NCBI GenBank assembly: GCA_009920225.1
Contig: RGAJ01000047.1
Location: 1 to 9,674, forward strand
DNA from: Paracoccaceae bacterium
Lineage (GTDB): Bacteria > Pseudomonadota > Alphaproteobacteria > Rhodobacterales > Rhodobacteraceae
Direction of reading: 5' to 3'
DNA length: 9,674 nt
Made by a program: the position numbers and the translations under genes. Positions 7,760 through 9,674 of this stretch are shown in pieces; within the stretch, counting starts at the first letter, position 1, and each line of letters starts with the position of its first letter. The notes under the pieces are model-generated. The model saw nothing but the letters and a program-made list of their open reading frames with translations. It had not been told where the DNA came from and did no database searches.

Positions 7760-7764
7760 GGGAG
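7760..7764 (+). promoter_or_regulatory. Ribosome binding site of pepA
   Basis: GGGAG ends six bases before the ATG at 7771-7773, a standard Shine-Dalgarno arrangement that supports this start for pepA. Confidence 0.75.
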
Positions 7765-7770
7765 CGCATC

Positions 7771-9249
7771 ATGCCAAAGACTTCAGACCTTCACCTTGTC
7801 GAATTGGACCTCACAGATATCGCAACTTTTGACGGGCGCGTTGTGATGATCGTTGCCGGTGATGGCACGCTTGACCAGATCGGTCGCAAGCTGAACAAGC
7901 TGACCAAAGGCGCGATTGCGCGCTTGGTGGCGTCTGCTCAATTTGAGAAAATGAAACAAGGTGAGTGTACGTCTTTGGCCTTTCCCGCAGGTATGTCCGC
8001 GGTCGCAATTGACGTTGTAAAGCTGGATCGCCGTGCCACCGTTGATGTTGCACGAAAAGCAGGCGCAAAGGCGGCGCAGTCGCGTGGATCATCAAACGTT
8101 ACGATTTTGGCGGGTCTGTTAAAGTCGACCACAGACTTGGCAATGGGCTATGCGCTGCGCTGCTATGATTTCTTGGATCACAAGACCAACAGAGACGATG
8201 ACAATGGCGCAACCCAGATCACCGTTATGTCAAGCAAAGCAGATGACCATCGCGACGCGTTTGACACCGCACTGTGTTTGGTTGATGGCGTCAATTTCAC
8301 CCGCGATTTGGTGAATGAACCTGCGAATATTTTGCATACCTCGGAATTTGCAAACCGTCTGCTGACTTTGCAAAACTTGGGCATCGACGTTGAAGTTTTG
8401 GACGAAGAGGCGTTGGGCAAGCTTGGGATGGGGGCGTTGTTGGGCGTGGGGCAAGGATCTGCATGCCCGTCGAAGGTTGTTGTTATGCATTGGAAGGGCG
8501 GTGCAAAAGACGAGCGTCCCTTTGCGCTTGTTGGCAAGGGCGTGTGTTTTGACACAGGTGGCATTTCGTTGAAACCAGCGGGTGGCATGGAAGATATGAC
8601 ATCCGACATGGGCGGTGCCGCAGTTGTCGCGGGAACCATGATGGCATTGGCAAAACGCGGAGCAAAAGCGAATGTTGTGGGCTTGGTCGGTTTGGTCGAA
8701 AACATGCCATCAAGCACAGCACAACGCCCCGGCGATGTCGTGAAGTCTATGAAAGGCGACACGATCGAGGTGATCAACACAGACGCCGAAGGCCGTTTGG
8801 TTCTGTGTGATGTGATGTGGTACGCCCAAGACCGCTTTAATCCCACCGGGATGATTGATCTGGCCACATTGACAGGCGCGATCATCATTGGTTTGGGTCA
8901 CGAAAATGCAGGCGTATTTTCGAATGACGACACCTTGTGCAACGCCTTGTTGTCTGCGGCGCGTGCCGAAGACGAAGGTGCATGGCGTATGCCGCTTGGC
9001 GATGGCTATGACGCCTTGTTGAAATCCCGAATTGCAGACATGAAAAACATTGGGGGTCGCCCCGCTGGATCCATCACCGCTGCACAGTTTTTGCAGCGCT
9101 TTGTTAAACCGCAAACACCTTGGATTCATTTGGATATTGCAGGCGTGTGCCAAACACCCGGGGCGTCGACCTATTCTGCGTCGCGTGCATCGGGTTGGGG
9201 TGTGCGTACGCTGAACCGTTTGATTTCGGAGATCGCAGAAAGCAACTGA
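7771..9249 (+). CDS. pepA: Leucyl aminopeptidase PepA (cytosol aminopeptidase, M17 family)
   Basis: PepA is a two-metal hexameric cytoplasmic exopeptidase that removes N-terminal residues, often leucine, from peptides. The 492-residue protein has the variable N-terminal macro-like domain (about 1-165) and the catalytic M17 domain (about 170-485). All active-site residues are present at E. coli spacing: K256, D261, D279, D338 and E340 as metal ligands (E. coli K270, D275, D293, D352, E354), with K268 and R342 as catalytic residues (E. coli K282, R356). The signature N-T-D-A-E-G-R-L is at 336-343. Length is normal. E. coli PepA also binds DNA in cer recombination and carAB regulation; nothing here tests that. 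It is preceded by a good GGGAG site, is divergent from lptF and overlaps holC by one base. This pepA-holC order beside lptFG is the same as in E. coli. Confidence 0.97.
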   Translation: MPKTSDLHLVELDLTDIATFDGRVVMIVAGDGTLDQIGRKLNKLTKGAIARLVASAQFEKMKQGECTSLAFPAGMSAVAIDVVKLDRRATVDVARKAGAKAAQSRGSSNVTILAGLLKSTTDLAMGYALRCYDFLDHKTNRDDDNGATQITVMSSKADDHRDAFDTALCLVDGVNFTRDLVNEPANILHTSEFANRLLTLQNLGIDVEVLDEEALGKLGMGALLGVGQGSACPSKVVVMHWKGGAKDERPFALVGKGVCFDTGGISLKPAGGMEDMTSDMGGAAVVAGTMMALAKRGAKANVVGLVGLVENMPSSTAQRPGDVVKSMKGDTIEVINTDAEGRLVLCDVMWYAQDRFNPTGMIDLATLTGAIIIGLGHENAGVFSNDDTLCNALLSAARAEDEGAWRMPLGDGYDALLKSRIADMKNIGGRPAGSITAAQFLQRFVKPQTPWIHLDIAGVCQTPGASTYSASRASGWGVRTLNRLISEIAESN

Positions 9250-9674
9250 TGGGCGCGGTTTTCTTTTATCATCTGACGCGCAATCCACTGGAACGCACCT
9301 TGCCTGTTTTGATTGAAAAAGCACTACAGGCAGGGTGGTCCGTCGAGGTGCGCGGCACACAGTCAGATGGATTGAAGGATCTGGATCAATCCCTTTGGAA
9401 AACGCCAGAAGATGGGTTTTTGCCCCATGCACTGGCGAATACGCCCGAGGCTGAACACAGCCCCGTCGTCTTGTCGCTGGCCCCCGTCATCCCGCCACGC
9501 AACTGCATTATGTCAGTTCATAGCGCGACGATCACACCTGAGGAAATAAACACCGCAGCGCGCGTGTGTGTCTTGTTTGATGGTCATGATGAGGCTGCAC
9601 TTCATCATGCCCGTCAGCAATGGAAATCTTTGACCGATGCGGGATGCGCGGCGCAATATTGGTCAGAAGCCGAC
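9249..9674 (+). CDS. holC: DNA polymerase III subunit chi HolC (3' end outside window)
   Basis: The frame opens with ATG at 9249-9251, sharing its A with the pepA stop (TGATG), and stays open for 142 codons to the window edge. The product begins M-G-A-V-F-F-Y-H-L-T and carries the family-typical A-L-Q-A-G-W-S-V stretch, an L-W segment near residues 49-50 followed by D-G-F-L-P-H (55-60), and a late C-V-L-F-D-G segment (107-112). This is the pattern of the chi subunit of the replicative clamp loader, which links the polymerase to single-strand binding protein through psi and SSB. Alphaproteobacterial HolC is usually around 150 residues, so only a handful of C-terminal residues are probably missing. 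There is no strong Shine-Dalgarno at normal distance (GGAG lies 17 bases upstream), so expression likely depends on translational coupling to pepA. Confidence 0.88.
   Translation, partial: MGAVFFYHLTRNPLERTLPVLIEKALQAGWSVEVRGTQSDGLKDLDQSLWKTPEDGFLPHALANTPEAEHSPVVLSLAPVIPPRNCIMSVHSATITPEEINTAARVCVLFDGHDEAALHHARQQWKSLTDAGCAAQYWSEAD

Larger units (their letters stand above)
7548..7770. promoter_or_regulatory. Divergent promoter region between lptF and pepA
   Basis: These 223 bases are the only substantial non-coding stretch in the window and must hold the promoters of the lptF operon (leftward) and pepA (rightward). I see no open frame with family resemblance, no tRNA and no terminator. The middle is AT-rich. 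It contains an exact 8-bp palindrome TCACGTGA (7645-7652), a possible protein-binding site. For pepA the best -10-like hexamer is TATGGT (7710-7715), about 55 bases before the start codon but without a good -35. A TTGATG at 7675-7680 has no good -10 at standard spacing. For lptF see the separate candidate at 7603-7633. Confidence 0.6.

Noticed and set aside
8178..9432. Long minus-strand open frames (8178-8888 and 8710-9432) opposite pepA and holC
   Set aside because: They lie entirely antisense to confidently identified pepA and holC, have low-complexity, Cys/His/Arg/Pro-rich translations typical of antisense frames, and show no family motif.
1..9674. A novel defence, mobile or secondary-metabolism system
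   Set aside because: Every gene in the window belongs to a recognised housekeeping family, there is only one non-coding stretch above 200 bases, and no integrase, transposase, repeat array or unknown open frame is left unexplained.

Overview
This is an ordinary core-genome window, almost certainly from an alphaproteobacterium of the Rhodobacterales / roseobacter type. I infer this from recalled resemblance of the LptF, SurA, RsmA and molybdopterin-binding protein sequences to that group, from a CxxC-bearing LptD, and from tightly packed genes of moderate GC. I see no mobile element, integrase, CRISPR array, tRNA, rRNA or foreign-looking island, and no undescribed system. The findings are therefore about operon architecture, start-site choice and cysteine chemistry in envelope proteins.

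Layout, left to right. Positions 1-215 hold the 3' end of a plus-strand gene for a molybdopterin-binding protein. One base later, convergently, lies the end of a six-gene minus-strand operon running right to left: lptF (7547-6417), lptG (6420-5326), lptD (5329-3221), surA (3217-2018), pdxA (2021-1056) and rsmA (1059-217). Four of its five junctions are 4-bp ATGA stop/start overlaps; the fifth (lptD/surA) is essentially abutting. A 223-bp divergent spacer (7548-7770) separates it from a plus-strand pair, pepA (7771-9249) and holC (9249 to the window edge), joined by a one-base TGATG overlap. Apart from that spacer there is no non-coding DNA to speak of.

How the genes work together. LptF and LptG are the transmembrane subunits of the LptB2FG ABC transporter that extracts lipopolysaccharide from the inner membrane. 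LptD is the outer-membrane barrel that receives and inserts it. SurA is the periplasmic chaperone that escorts barrels such as LptD to the assembly machinery. PdxA (vitamin B6 synthesis) and RsmA (16S rRNA dimethylation) ride at the distal end, as in the E. coli lptD-surA-pdxA-rsmA operon. In E. coli the lptFG pair sits elsewhere, divergent from pepA-holC. Here the two E. coli neighbourhoods are joined into one contiguous locus, placing three components of the LPS bridge and the barrel chaperone in one transcription unit.
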